A stretch of DNA of 64,000 bases from Loripinus fragilis (Eukaryota; Mollusca; Bivalvia; Lucinida; Lucinidae), in the NCBI GenBank assembly GCA_964019695.1, contig OZ026517.1:76170252-76234251 (forward strand), given 5' to 3'. The notes below the pieces were generated by a model. It was not told the origin of the DNA. It saw only the letters and a program-made list of their open reading frames with translations, and did no database searches. Positions 12,243 through 22,145 of the stretch are shown here, in pieces (positions within the stretch are counted from its first letter, which is position 1; each line of letters begins with the position of its first letter). Made by a program: the position numbers and the translations under genes.

Positions 12243-12552
12243 TGCGGATCCAGAGGGGGGGGGGGGGGGGGGGGGGGCAAGGTGGTCCGACCCCCCTCAC
12301 CCCCGAACAATCACAGAAATATAGTGTTTCATAGCAATAGTGGTCCGGATCCCCTGAAAAAGCACAAGGCTACCAAGCAAGCATAAATGTTGGGCCACTA
12401 GCGGCACGCACGCGAAACGCCATTTAAATGGCGTTTTGCTGGCGGGCCGATGTTGGTCCGCATATTGTGGTATTTGGATCCTCTCTCCTCTCAACAACTA
12501 AAAAAACAAAACAAAAAAAACTCTCAAAGTTGGACCCTTCTGGATCCGCGCA
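12243..12552. mobile_element. GGATCC-type MITE, copy 1, with poly-G
   Basis: The left end TGCGGATCCAGAGG is followed by a long G-run, and the right end reads TGGATCCGCGCA, forming inverted termini. Internally, GCGAAACGCCATTTAAATGG and its reverse partner make a strong central palindrome bounded by a CGGGCC motif. A second copy lies at 28091-28393, with the same order of motifs and the same central palindrome. No coding frame is present. The superfamily was not assigned; a target duplication could not be identified. Confidence 0.75.
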
Positions 12553-12719
12553 TGAGAAGATAGCTTTTTTTGAGGCGACGAAATGAAGTACATGTAGGAA
12601 CAGTTAGACTCAGATCACATTGGTGGGCGGATCCAGGAATAATCGTCAGGGGGTGGGGGTCCGGGACATACTGAAATGCAATAAACAATTGCGTGTCTAC
12701 GTCTCCTAAAATGTACTGA

Positions 12720-13215
12720 CGTGGCAGAGCCTCTACCGAGACTGCTGTAATGCGCAGACTCTGAGCATTCGTAACATGCACCAAAAACGGCCATAAAACC
12801 ACCGTTGATTTTGTGATTTTGTCTTCTTTTGAATGGGAGTTGCAAAGGCTCTGGCGAGACTGCTCAAATGCGCATACTCGTCTGAGCTTTCGTCTAAACT
12901 GTCTATGACTTTTAAATGCTCTTATGTTTTGAATGGGGGTAGCAAAGGTTCTGGCGAGACTGCTCAAATGCGCAGACTCGTCTTAGCTTTTCGGTTGCTC
13001 GCACATGCAATAAAAACCACCGTTGATTGCGTGTCGATGTCTTCTAAATGCACTTATGTTTTGAATGGCTCTGGCGAGACTGCTCAGGTGCGCAGACTCG
13101 TCCGAGTTTTTGTTGCTCGCACATGCAATAAAACCCACCGTCGATTGCGTGATCTACTTATGTTTTGAATAAGAGAAGTTAAGACTCTGGCGAGACATTT
13201 TTGTGCAGACTCATC
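12720..13215 (+). repeat. diverged tandem repeat, GGCTCTGGCGAGACTGC motif
   Basis: Units of about 105-130 bp share GGCTCTGGCGAGACTGCTCA, GCGCAGACTCGTC and ACTTATGTTTTGAATG, with three clear copies from about 12830 and degenerate ones on either side. The same short motif recurs near 3706, 6335 and 10402, so it is a dispersed sub-repeat as well as a local array. Confidence 0.75.
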
Positions 13216-14315
13216 CAAAGTTGGCAGCCCGTGAAAGGACTGCGCTTTTTCTCAGAGGTTGAGCGAGCGAATACATTCTTATTTTGGAAAAAACTGTTAG
13301 AAAGATACAAAATGCGGCCGTCATTCCCGCCACTGAAACGGAGATTTTTCTAGACCTTTGTGAGGCATGAATAAATTATCTTTATATTTAGCTTTAATTT
13401 CCAGGAAAACGTCTACTTTCGCTTTTTGAAGTTGCATAGGGGAAAGCTGTTTATGCTCTCAAGGAAAACGTAAGCTCTTTTCGTAGATCTTAGTAACGCT
13501 ATTCAATGAGTTGATATAATAATGACCCAGATCACAGACTGAAAACTGGTCAGTCTGTGCTGAATTTAATTTCCCACTTATTGAAAGACCAAAAAAAATG
13601 TCAAGCAGCTACTCAACAAATAGACATTGTTTTGCGTGCGTTTTTACAATTTTGCTTGCCATTTTCAGACGACTGATTCTATTCATATTTTCATTCATTC
13701 AAGAATATTACAGGTTGTCGTATCGAGCGTGAGTCATACATGTATAAAACATATTCCTCGCCTGTCACGAGTGATATTTTTATGTTGGGTTGAATAAGAT
13801 CGTTCTTGGAGGTGCAACTGCAACTAATACCCGTGTCATGCGTGATGACCCGCAAGCGTCTCGTGGAAAATACCCGCGACTCGCAATAAAAACCGCGCGG
13901 GACTCGTGCGAGGTTCACGCGAGACGCACGCAAAATCCATGCGAGTTTTTAGTTTTTCTTCCGTGAAAAGGATTAAAAATCCCTGCAAAACACAGGGTTT
14001 ATAGAACCTTCCTGGCAACTGTACTGTACTTCAGCAGATTGTAAAGGCTGTTGCATCGCTATATATATAGTCCCGTTATCGTCCCCGGGGATGATAATTA
14101 CACTGTAATGTCCTTCTACAATGCCTGTAATTATTGTCCCCGGGGACCATTCTTTTTAACGGTAAAAAACAATAAACGTAATATTTTAAGAAACTTCCCC
14201 CAAAACATCTCCTAGCCCCATTTTCTGCATATAATGCCCCCGAAGAAAACCCTCTTCCCGGGGAAACTTCTCCTTTCATAGCATATAAGATTGTAGTATC
14301 AGTTTCTCCACTATA

Positions 14316-14365
14316 TATATATAGTCCCGTTATCGTCCCCAGGGACAATAACGGGACTATATATA
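14316..14365. repeat. 50-bp palindrome in element X
   Basis: Arms of about 24 bp around CCCAGGG read TATATAGTCCCGTTATCGTC on the left and the near-complement on the right. It is the counterpart of 8643-8690 in the second copy of the internal direct repeat. Confidence 0.92.
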
Positions 14366-14572
14366 GCAACAAAACTGAGAAACAAATGTACGGCAACGGT
14401 GTGCTTTTCCATTTAAACTGATAATTCTATTGGTCAATATTTTCGTAACATGCAAGCCCCTAAGTGACATGGATCAAGCCCAGTGCTGGTGATTTCATGC
14501 AGGTTAGAAAGCAAGAAATTGGTCAAAAAAGAATCGTCCCCGCAGGAAGGATAACGGGATATTGCCATAAAT

Positions 14573-14676
14573 AAATCATAAAGTCAACAGGTATAGATTA
14601 TTTTACCTTTTACGCCACCACATATGCAACCACCAGCTCGTTGTAGCAACCCCCGGTGCGTTTACATTGACCAGTG
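14573..14676 (-). repeat. repeat Y, minus copy, outer segment
   Basis: On the minus strand this begins CACTGGTCAATGTAAACGCA and runs to TGATTTATTT, matching 3180-3300. The gap to the rest of Y (7594 and below) is exactly element X. The intact Y at 3291-3305 reads through this point, serving as an empty-site reference. Confidence 0.8.
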
Positions 14677-15114
14677 TGGTTTCTTACTTGAGTTCTTGAG
14701 TGTAAGGGAACCATTGAACCCTATACGGTTCATCATCCCTGTTTACCTGACGGTTCAGGCCTTTTCCTTTATAAGTTCATAAATTACCTAAAATTAGACG
14801 AGCAACTTCACTCGGTATAAAATAGCTTGATTCTCCCATGGAATTATTTTTCAATACGTTACACAGCCGCAATTAAAACAGTTGGTCATCAGATTGTTGT
14901 TTTCAACTTCTCGCGCGGGCATTTTGTTTTGTTTACGGTATGTCGTAAAATTTTCGAGGTTATAAAATCCGGTATTGAACGGGAACAAGACAGATCACCG
15001 ACAACAATGATTCTGCAACACCCCCTCGCGAGGATTAAGTGCAGGTTGACTACGCCTTACAGTCACGTTTCTAAGTTAGGAAAAGGGATAGATTACAGGT
15101 GTTAAAACTACATA
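14677..15114. other. no recognised feature
   Basis: A 92-codon plus-strand frame (14827-15105) is open but has no domain, repeat or motif I recognise. No element ends were found. Confidence 0.3.
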
Positions 15115-15395
15115 TCAGAAGAGATAGAACAGGATAAAAGCAGCTTCTGTCGAGTTATGGGATGTGATGGTAATGTGACCGTACTGCCACACTGAACTGA
15201 TCCAGAGTGAGATAGTACTATCTGGGATGGGAGCTGATTCCAATAACTTACAGTTGAGAGGAAGAAGGCAATTTTGTAATAATTTGCTGTAGTATGAATC
15301 TGACATAATGCAAGAGGGTGGCAATGCAGTGTCAGTCTTATGGGTTGTTCGAAGTATGGTGGAACTAGGTCATGTATAATTTTAAACACCATTAT
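15115..15395 (-). pseudogene. non-LTR retrotransposon ORF2, C-terminal fragment
   Basis: The minus strand encodes a stretch of the type MVFKIIHDLVPPYF, then HTTANYYKIAFFLSTV, then SYWNQLPSQIVLS. The order K-I-I-H-x-L-V, Y-Y-K-x-x-F-F and W-N-x-L-P is typical of the region downstream of the reverse transcriptase in CR1/L2/Jockey-type ORF2 proteins. No reverse transcriptase domain precedes it, and no matching 3' tail was found. It is therefore an inactive fragment. It is not the same family as the element at 59602-64000, whose equivalent region differs in sequence. Assignment to a clade is not possible from so short a piece. Confidence 0.6.
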
Positions 15396-15499
15396 TATAC
15401 TGTGAACAGCTAACAGAGACTGGGCGTGTCAGACAGAGAGCTGTCATTTACTGTCAAATTAGATCTGCCAACAGTAAAATGGGTATAATAGCATATGTC

Positions 15500-15770
15500 C
15501 TGGTCCTGATAGCCTAGTGCTTAAGGCAACAGCTTTGGGAGTGGGAGGTCGAAAGTTCAAATCCAAGTGTCGGCTGCATTGAGGTTCTTTCTGATATGGC
15601 CCGTTGGTGAGTCGCCAGCTAGTTAAACGAATGGTTACCAATTCCTAGCCTGCCTGGTGCCTGGCAAAAGGATGGATTTGGGAAGTAAATGTGACTAGTT
15701 GATGTGTCTCATCAATCAAAAATGGCTGACCCTTTCGATAGGGGTGACACTATAATAAACAAACACTTTA
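15500..15770 (+). mobile_element. tRNA-derived SINE, family C
   Basis: The head contains A-box-like GATAGCCTAGTGCTTAAGG and B-box-like GAAAGTTCAAATCC at the spacing of a tRNA. The body follows to GGGGTGACACTATAATAAAC with an A-rich tail. No clear target duplication was identified. It differs in body and tail from families A and B. Confidence 0.7.
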
Positions 15771-16055
15771 CACTTTTTTTAAAAAATAAAACACTTTACT
15801 GTATGGTTGAATCGTGCAACCAACTGAAGCCCAGATGACAAGGGTGACCATCTTAATAGCGGATTTCATAGGCCTTCCGTTCATTTCCCGATTTTCATCG
15901 AGACTCAAGTCACATATACTTCTATCACATGACTACCTCAGCCAATCAAACTTTGTTCCATTACCACAAGACCGAGCAACCATGTGCTCGAGGCCAGCAT
16001 CAAAATACCAAAAGAATTTCTGTTTTGTAAGCTAACAGGCTTGTGTATAGGAAGT

Positions 16056-16155
16056 GTCTACAGGTACGGGCTCGTATCCCTAGACTATGATTCTAGAGGT
16101 ACGGTCCCGTATCTCTAGACTACGAGTCTAGGGATACGGGCCTGTACCTGTAGAC
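16056..16155. repeat. inverted repeat with 31-bp arms
   Basis: The left arm (16056-16086) starts GTCTACAGGTACGGGCTCG and the right arm (16125-16155) is its reverse complement with two mismatches. The 38-bp middle itself repeats the arm motif (TCTAGAGGTACGGTCCCGTA), so several alternative stems are possible. No transposon ends or target duplication are visible outside. Confidence 0.92.
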
Positions 16156-16260
16156 AGTCCACTGAGGATTGGCTCGGGGTACGGCTCTAAAATTTACAGT
16201 TTGAGATGCATAATCCATTAATAACTCTAGTTCCAAATTCAAATCCATTTGGGGGAAAAA

Positions 16261-16590
16261 CCGGGCAGCGTAGCGCAGTCGGTAACGTGTCTGGCAACAG
16301 ATGCGAGTCTGACTGCAGATCCAGGGGTCGTGAATTCGATCCCGGCCCGGTCCCATACTTTCGTGGAGATTGATCATGAAATAATTTCTACGGTCATTCT
16401 TCTCCTTTCCGCTGAGTCATTCAAGAAGGATTGTAGTCAGTTACAAGCGAAAGTATGTGCACGAAGTACTGGTTAACTGCTTGTTCAAGCTTGCCCAGGA
16501 AAAAGTGTGGTCAGGTGAACTGACCGTCTGGCCATGACCATAGCTGTTGACTTGGGACGTAAAGCAACAAAACAAACAAACAAACAAAAT
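16261..16590 (+). mobile_element. tRNA-derived SINE, family B, copy 1
   Basis: The head has A-box-like TAGCGCAGTCGGTAACG and B-box-like GAATTCGATCCCGG. The body includes TTTCGTGGAGATTGATCATG and TTAACTGCTTGTTCAAGC, and the tail GGGACGTAAAGCAAC is followed by (CAAA)n. Flanks TTTGGGGGAAAA and TTTCGGGGAAAA agree at 11 of 12 positions, a likely target duplication. A second copy lies at 32398-32735. Confidence 0.88.
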
Positions 16591-17205
16591 TTCGGGGAAA
16601 ATGGATGTACTGTGGTAAAGATAGTATACTTATGCCACGGCTAAATCACTAATAATTGCTGGTAACAAAGGCTTATATAGCCTCCACAGCATACACGTAT
16701 GGAAGGAAATGGACAAACTTGTAAACTAAAATTTACATTGTTTCTCTCTTTCCATTTCCTCATGCTTTAAACTTATTTCAGTGATTTCACTGTACCTTAT
16801 GTCAGCGTTGAATGACTTACTTGGCATAAGACGTTGAGCCGTCTCTATTGCGATGATCGAGTTAAAAACTTGATAATCTCAGCATTCGGCAGAAAAATGT
16901 TAAATTGTTGCCCTATATGGACTTTGAGCCATTTTGACCAGATGACTTAGTATGTTTATGGATTGCATATTTAATGGATGGATGCCCAGCTATTAATTGT
17001 GCCGTGACGCGAGCATGGCGAGTAAACCTGTCTTTGGGGTTTCTGACATAGTGATATTCAGGCCAGTCTGCTCTGATACTAGCTAGAAAATCATAGCAAG
17101 ACTAGATATGATACTTTTCAATAAACTTGTGAATCATAATTGCACTTATCAGACTGCGCAGGCTGTTCTGTGCCTTTGTTGTTCGCAAATGCCTAAGGCA
17201 ATAAT

Positions 17206-17941
17206 CAAACTGATATTATTGAAGCTTTTAACTCAACCTCGAGATATTTAGATGACTTACTTAATATTGATAATTCTTATTTTGAACAAATGGTAGGTCA
17301 GATATATCCCACTGAACTTCAGTTAAATAAGGCAAATTCTTCTAATACTGAAGCTCCGTTTTTGGACTTGAACTTGTCAATAACAAATGGCATAGTGCTT
17401 CTAAAATTTATGATAAACGAGATGATTTTAATTTTGAAATAGTAAATTTCCCATTTCTTGATGGAGATGTTCCTCGCTCTCCTTGGTATGGTGTATATAT
17501 TTCTCAGCTTATCCGTTTTGCTAGAGTGTGTTCAAATGCTGATGACTTCAACAACGGTACTTATTTTTAACTGCTAAATTATTAAAACAAGGTTATAGAT
17601 ATCATAAAATTCGAAAAGCGTTTTCTAAATTATACCATAGACACTCAGAGTTAATTGTTAAATACAACATTGGGTTAAAAACTGTTCTTCAACAAGGCAT
17701 ATCAGAACCTATATTTTATGGTGATTTAGTTTATAAATTCAAACGAATTGTTGGAAAACCTAATTTTAGTGATCAATTCAAAAAGATAGTAAAACGTTAT
17801 ATAAGGGTTGGATATAACTTGGATATCATGCTACAGTCTGCATGCCTAGTTTTAAACCCAATCACGGTTTATAGATATGGTTTCCTCTTTAATTGCACGT
17901 CGGTGGGTCAGGCCTCAGACTCTATGACGGCTCTGACGTAA
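17206..17941 (+). pseudogene. Penelope-like reverse transcriptase, broken
   Basis: Read in three phases, the sequence encodes the C-terminal part of a reverse transcriptase. It contains SRYLDDLLNID (the YxDD catalytic motif), then APFLDLNLSI, then KIYDKRDDFNFEIVNFP, then a long tail through QGYRYHKIRKAF, FKRIVGKPNFSDQF and SDSMTALT before the stop at 17939-17941. The phase changes near 17400 and again near 17566, so it cannot make one protein. YLDD followed by FLDL and K-I-Y-D-K resembles Penelope-like elements more than LTR or CR1-type enzymes. No GIY-YIG endonuclease follows; in some Penelope-like clades that domain is N-terminal. A close copy of the last third is at 49088-49328. The lineage is inferred, not proven. 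Confidence 0.6.
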
Positions 17942-18070
17942 AGCTTTAATCGGTGGGTTGGTGCCTGATGCTTATCTGTAGCTGGACCCACCATGGCTCA
18001 ACTTGAGGTTTTCTTTAGCTCAGCGTATTTTGAAGGGACTTAACATAAATTAGTGAGAGTTGAGCCTGAC
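17942..18070 (+). mobile_element. 3' UTR start of the Penelope-like copy
   Basis: After the stop codon, AAGCTTTAATCGGTGGGTTG and GGCTCAACTTGAGG match the segment following the stop at 49328. Similarity is lost after about 18020, where the copy is truncated or diverged compared with 49330-49885. Confidence 0.65.
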
Positions 18071-18107
18071 AGGGCAGAGTAGGGGCATTTGGTTTGTTCG
18101 TTTGCTT

Positions 18108-18180
18108 GTTTTGATTTGCTTGGCTTGATTCTTTACGTCCTAGTCAACAAGCTTTCGGTCTTGTCGGGATGGGTCTAACT
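18108..18180 (-). mobile_element. SINE tail remnant
   Basis: GATTCTTTACGTCC and GGGATGGGTCT resemble the 3' portion of family A on the minus strand. The tRNA head is missing, and the fragment abuts the retrotransposon fragment at 18195. Confidence 0.45.
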
Positions 18181-18194
18181 GGGTGGATCAAGTT

Positions 18195-18490
18195 GATGTG
18201 AGAATTCCACTTCAGGTCTTGGGAGATGTGTACGCCAAGGTATTTGATTTGGGGCACTGAAGAGAGAGTATGGCCATGGAGTGCATACTTGTGTATGACA
18301 GCCTTTTTCTTTGTAGTTATGTGAATGACCTCACATAATTCTTGATGAAAATACATCTGCCAGTCGGATTCCCATCTTTGTAGGTTGTTGAGGTCTTCCT
18401 GGAGTTTGGTGCAGTCTGAAGAGTTGTGAATTGCTAGGTACAGAAGGGTATCATCTGCAAAAAATCGTACAGTGCTGTTAGAGACGAATA
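18195..18490 (-). pseudogene. non-LTR reverse transcriptase fragment (FADD)
   Basis: The minus strand is open through about 98 codons. It encodes VRFFADDTLLYLAIHNSSD, then QEDLNNLQRWESDWQM, then a C-E-V-I-H-I-T strand, then PQIKYLGVHISQDLKW. FADD is the catalytic YxDD-type motif of the palm, and YLGVxIsxDLKWxxHI is the conserved thumb-side motif of CR1/L2/Rex-like enzymes. Both ends are cut: fingers and endonuclease are missing upstream, and the C-terminal domain is missing downstream. It is a dead fragment of a family distinct from the others in this window. Confidence 0.8.
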
Positions 18491-19173
18491 ATGGGCTAAA
18501 TTTTTAATGAATAGTGAATACCAGACCCCCCATCCAGACCCTCATTAAAGTGCTGTCTGCATTTCAGTTGGGCAGTGATATAGATCACTGAGTTGGGCTC
18601 TCCAATGACATATTATTGGGTCCGAGGAACTGTTGACCAAGTAGGGTGACATTTACCGACCGTAATTACTTCTGGATTAACATAGTTCAGTGAAGATTTT
18701 TGCTCAATTCCATTCATCAAATTAGTTTAAAATTGAACAAGAATGTGCTTGGTTTACCTCCTTTACCTAGTGTATGTATTTTGCTATGAATGAGATGGAA
18801 TGGTGGCCGTGTTTCGAGTCCAATGGCGGCAATGTGCCACTTTTTAAGCGAGAACATGCGCATTACATGAGGACATGTGGTTATTTCGGGATTGACACTT
18901 ACGATCCGCAAGTAGGCCTATATAGTCACATTTTGTGTTTCGATTAATTGAAAAAGGCCAAAATATCTAGATTTATTCTTGAAATATGATAATATATGAC
19001 CGAAATGCATATCCTGACCACCCCAAATCCTGGATGGAATGACCTAAATTTGCACGGATTGCGCAGGTCAAGACAGAGGATTCTGAATTTATACCTAGAC
19101 ATCTACATTTTATATTCTATAGAACTATCATGCATGAAAACATATATCTAACACTTATATAATTATGAGGCCA

Positions 19174-19175
<2 letters not shown>
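18491..19175. other. no recognised feature
   Basis: The segment is AT-rich with short minus-strand frames and no domain. I could not pair element ends or identify an exon here. Confidence 0.3.
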
Positions 19176-19269
<94 letters not shown>

Positions 19270-19320
19270 GGGGGGGGGGGGGGGGGGTCCTGTCATGTGC
19301 GGATCTAGAGGGGGGGGGGG
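19176..19320. repeat. (GT)n microsatellite followed by poly-G
   Basis: About 45 GT repeats run to 19267, followed by a G-run (about 19271-19287), a short spacer with GTGCGGATCTAGAG, and a second G-run to about 19320. The plus-strand Cys-Val frame is this repeat translated. The GT tract may form Z-DNA and the G-runs quadruplexes. Confidence 0.97.
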
Positions 19321-19804
19321 AGTGGAAAATCACAAGTTATATGGGTTTCTATAGAAATTAGCACCTGAAAAAAGTTTGACCCCCTCTAGCTGAACCTTGG
19401 AAAATTAAAGTTTTCTTTGAAATAACCATTGGGCACCCTCTGGCCCCTCTGTAAAACTGTAAAATAAATTGAGGACTAAAAAAAGTCAACAATGTGTGCC
19501 TGCTGGGCTGTTCCCCAATATTGTCTTTGTTCCCCTCTCCCCTAAAAATGGCCTGTTCCCATGAAATAAATGCCCTTTTCCCCAGTTCCCCAACCTTGTT
19601 TGACCCACATGTTATTACCTGATTACTTCTCTTATTTGCAGAGGTGTGGGCAGGGTAAAGGCCTACATGGTAAGAAAATTTGCAATGTCACAATCATCAG
19701 ATCATTTGATGGCAAACGCTCTGTAGTGTATTATGTGGGCCATGGATCGATCCAGAAATAAAAATATGATTATGACTGAAAAAACACCAGAATATGTAAT
19801 TATC

Positions 19805-20150
19805 ACTAGAGCAGCATTTAATTTGGTAATACCCGCTTTTTTACCTTTGACATGAACCTTGATGTCACACAAAATGTTGCCCAGTACCCTCTACATCATG
19901 TCACCTACATATATGCACCTGCATTTTTTTAAGTTTGAAGTTAGCAACTTCAAACTTAAAAAAATGCAGGTGCATACATGTAGGTGACATGCATTGTATC
20001 TCCAATGGTTTAGGAGATGCATTTACAAGAAAATAAATTTCTTGTAAATGCATCTTGCACATAGCAACTTCAAACTTTGCAGGTGCATGGTTCGCATAAT
20101 GTAGAGGGTACTGAGCAACATTTTGTGTGACCTTGACCCCAACAGTGTTT
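19805..20150 (-). mobile_element. Helentron-like remnant, same family as 43326-44315
   Basis: Read on the minus strand, the segment ends with AAAAAAGCGGGTATTACC then ATGCTGCTCTAGT, the same 3' end as the element at 43326-44315. The interior carries the family core words CAACTTCAAACTT, GTGCAT, TCTTGTAAATGCATCT and AACATTTTGTGTGACCTTGA. The core has been rearranged into inverted copies, producing two strong hairpins (about 19921-19985 and 20001-20056). The 5' end is missing. Confidence 0.7.
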
Positions 20151-20221
20151 GAAATTATAGAACAGTTACCCTATATTCATATGCTATAATGGAAGTCAAT
20201 AGAATGTACCCTGATCAGACT

Positions 20222-20425
20222 ATAGGGAGCGCAGTGGCTCAGTGGTAGAGTGCTTGACTCGAGACCGAAGGACCGTGGGTTCGAGCCTCACCGGCATCAC
20301 TACATTGTGGTCCTTGAGCAAGACACATTTATCCTAGCTTAGTACTGGTACAACCCAGGAAGACCCATCTCTATATAACTTAAAGATTGTTGATGGGACG
20401 TAAAGAATCAAATCAATCAATCAAA
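20222..20425 (+). mobile_element. tRNA-derived SINE, family A, copy 3
   Basis: A plus-strand copy with tRNA-like head (GCAGTGGCTCAGTGGTAGAG, GTGGGTTCGAGCCTC), shared body (GTCCTTGAGCAAGACACATT, TTAGTACTGGTACAACCC) and tail GGGACGTAAAGAATC followed by an AATC-rich run. The 12-bp target duplication CCTGATCAGACT flanks it at 20210-20221 and 20426-20437. Confidence 0.93.
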
Positions 20426-20454
20426 CCTGATCAGACTGCTTCTAGGCTACCGGC

Positions 20455-20667
20455 TACCCCCCCCCCCCCCCCCCCTGGAAAATGTTGGACCCCCTCTGGA
20501 TCCTTGGAATAGTATAGTTTTCTCTGATATAAAACCATTGGACCCCCTCTGTAAACTGTATAATAAGTTGAGGACTTAAAAAACAAAAAAAAAACACCGT
20601 TGTCCAGGCTGTTTTCTGGCTGTCGGGCCTGGACCCCCCCTGACAAAAAATTCTGGATTGGCGCGTG
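20455..20667. repeat. poly-C plus TCTGGATC-type repeat block
   Basis: A C-run (about 20457-20474) is followed by CCCCTCTGGATCCTTGGAA, ACCATTGGACCCCCTCTGTA and a right edge at TTCTGGATTGGCGCG. The words ACCATTGG, CCTCTGTAAA and TTGAGGACT also occur in order at 19420-19475, so the two blocks are paralogous and may be ends of one GGATC-type element interrupted by later insertions. Confidence 0.5.
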
Positions 20668-20807
20668 ATAGACATTCTCCTAAAGGAGCATTCTAGCAGT
20701 CCTATCTGGGTCCATATTGTTTGTAATACAGTACAACCTGTGTAAAACATCTACTCTCAAAAAAGACCAAAAATTGGTTTTCAAGACCAATTATCGCTTG
20801 ATGCAGG

Positions 20808-20862
20808 TCAAAAGTATTGCAGAATGCTCCAAGGGGAGCATTCTGCAATACTTTCGACCTTC
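20808..20862. repeat. hairpin with ~25-bp arms
   Basis: GTATTGCAGAATGCTCC and its exact complement GGAGCATTCTGCAATAC flank a short AAGG-type centre, and flanking GGTCAAAA / TTTCGACC extend the stem. Confidence 0.9.
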
Positions 20863-21001
20863 AATAAGCTACCATTTGTCATTAAGATCTTTGTTTTGTC
20901 TATTTTTGAGTGGCCATTTTACATGTAGGCTACTAAAGTACAGAAGCAGATGAACATGCAGACAGCATTTGTTATGGGTTAATCTATTGGACGCATATTA
21001 T

Positions 21002-21204
21002 CCCATAAAGCACCACCTATAATTTGCAGCAGACGACCATTTCAAATTTTGCAGCTTTTCCAAAAATAACAAATAAGGTATGATATTTCATGAGAATCGT
21101 GTGCCAGGATTCTCATGAAATATCATACTTCATTTTTTTTCAAAAATTAGGAAAGATGTCGCAGTATTTGTTGTCTGCTGCAGTCGTATTTGGCGCTTTA
21201 AGGG
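21002..21204. mobile_element. piggyBac-like MITE (CCCATAAAGC ends), copy 1
   Basis: The left end CCCATAAAGCACCACC and right end TGGCGCTTTAAGGG are inverted, and the element sits between TTAT (20998-21001, probably a mutated TTAA) and TTAA (21205-21208). The interior is nearly palindromic: GCAGCAGACGACC against GTTGTCTGCTGCAG, and TATGATATTTCATGAGAAT against its complement. TTAA targets with CCC/GGG termini are the hallmark of the piggyBac superfamily. A second copy is at 26555-26763. Non-coding. Confidence 0.82.
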
Positions 21205-21948
21205 TTAATTTTTTATGCTCAATTCTGTCCAATGTGGTGTTGCCTTAGGGCTTGGATTATTGTACAATGAAAGTGCTCTAAGATGCATGACTTTTTGTGA
21301 GTAAATTTTCATTCCATGGTGTGACTGCAAAGTAAGAAAGAAGTTTTCACTGAATGAAGGTAATATTTTTGACATTTTTGGGGGTATTTTATGTTCATTA
21401 ACCATTTGTTTACTGGAAGCCCCTAAATGGATAATTTTGGTAAACAGTGCAGATGAAATGCAGCAGAATGCTGGATTTCATCTGAGTCTAAACTGTTGGC
21501 TAAGATTGAAGTACTTTGGTAAATCCGTCTGATGTCCCCCACAGGGGTTAAGACGTAACGGAAGAAAGATATGGATCCAAATTAGATAGCTCCCTAAGGA
21601 GCAGTCTGATCTGGATTCATATGGTAAAAGTAGTCTCAAATTCATTTGAAAATATGCAGCAGACATGATTTTCAGGACTAAAATATACTTGTGCTTTATG
21701 AATAATTCTTGAAGTTTCTTCATAATTAATGCTAGCTGCGACTTTTGTAGTCTGCTCAGATAACCAATGCAACAGTTTGGGCCTAGACCAGGACAGGATT
21801 TCCTTGGTCCTGATCTGGATCCAAACAGTTTGACACTCTGATAGTGTTCTGAAATAATTTTTTGAAAGTTTATTTTGAAAAAAGTTAGCAGATGACAGCA
21901 AAAGCAAGAAAATTTGCCCTTGATGCAAAGAGTTGTGTTTTCTTTCAG

Positions 21949-22093
21949 ATGATGGGAAGAACCTTGTGCAAGGAAAGGAGATATATCCACTTGGTCAATG
22001 TCACAGCAGTCCAGAAACTTGAATAACCAGGAGAAATCGGGTCCTTCAGAAGTAGAGAACCTACAAAATTTGAAAATGGCAGACTAGAAGCTG
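21949..22093 (+). other. exon-like block 1 (splice-site flanked)
   Basis: A pyrimidine-rich stretch ending TTTTCTTTCAG precedes ATGATGGGAAG, and the block ends AAGCTG with GTAAGT directly after, giving consensus 3' and 5' splice sites 145 bp apart. The longest frame from the first ATG stops after about 26 codons, so it would be an untranslated or non-coding exon. Paralogous blocks are at 23355-23488 and 24406-24554. Confidence 0.45.
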
Positions 22094-22145
22094 GTAAGTA
22101 TTACTTGCCATAATATGTGTGTGAGTTTAAAGTCCCATCATTAGC

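Larger units (their letters stand above)
7595..14568. mobile_element. element X: ~7-kb inverted-repeat-bounded insertion
   Basis: The left end ATGGCAATATCCTGTTATCG (7595) is matched in reverse at the right end, where CGGGATATTGCCAT stops at 14568. Similarity continues about 50 bp inward on both sides, through GGGGACAATTCTTTT / GGGGACGATTCTTTT. AAAT lies on both sides (7591-7594, 14569-14572), and repeat Y resumes immediately outside, so the block is a discrete insertion into Y. Inside are near-identical direct blocks (about 8390-8700 and 14050-14390), inverted related blocks (about 8822-9050 and 13850-14035) and a second direct pair sharing AAAGAAATCTCCTTACC (about 9110-9370 and 11630-11880). 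No transposase or other recognisable protein is encoded, so it appears non-autonomous or a composite of several elements. Confidence 0.65.

Noticed and set aside
20222..20300. tRNA gene-like A and B boxes (also at 15510, 16265 and 32402)
   Set aside because: Each head is fused to a SINE body and tail, with target duplications in three family A copies. The cloverleaf is degenerate, so these are retroposons, not tRNA genes.
21478..21990. 170-codon minus-strand frame
   Set aside because: It spans the dispersed GATCTGGATCC repeat and an exon-like block on the opposite strand. No domain, and sister duplicated units do not preserve it.
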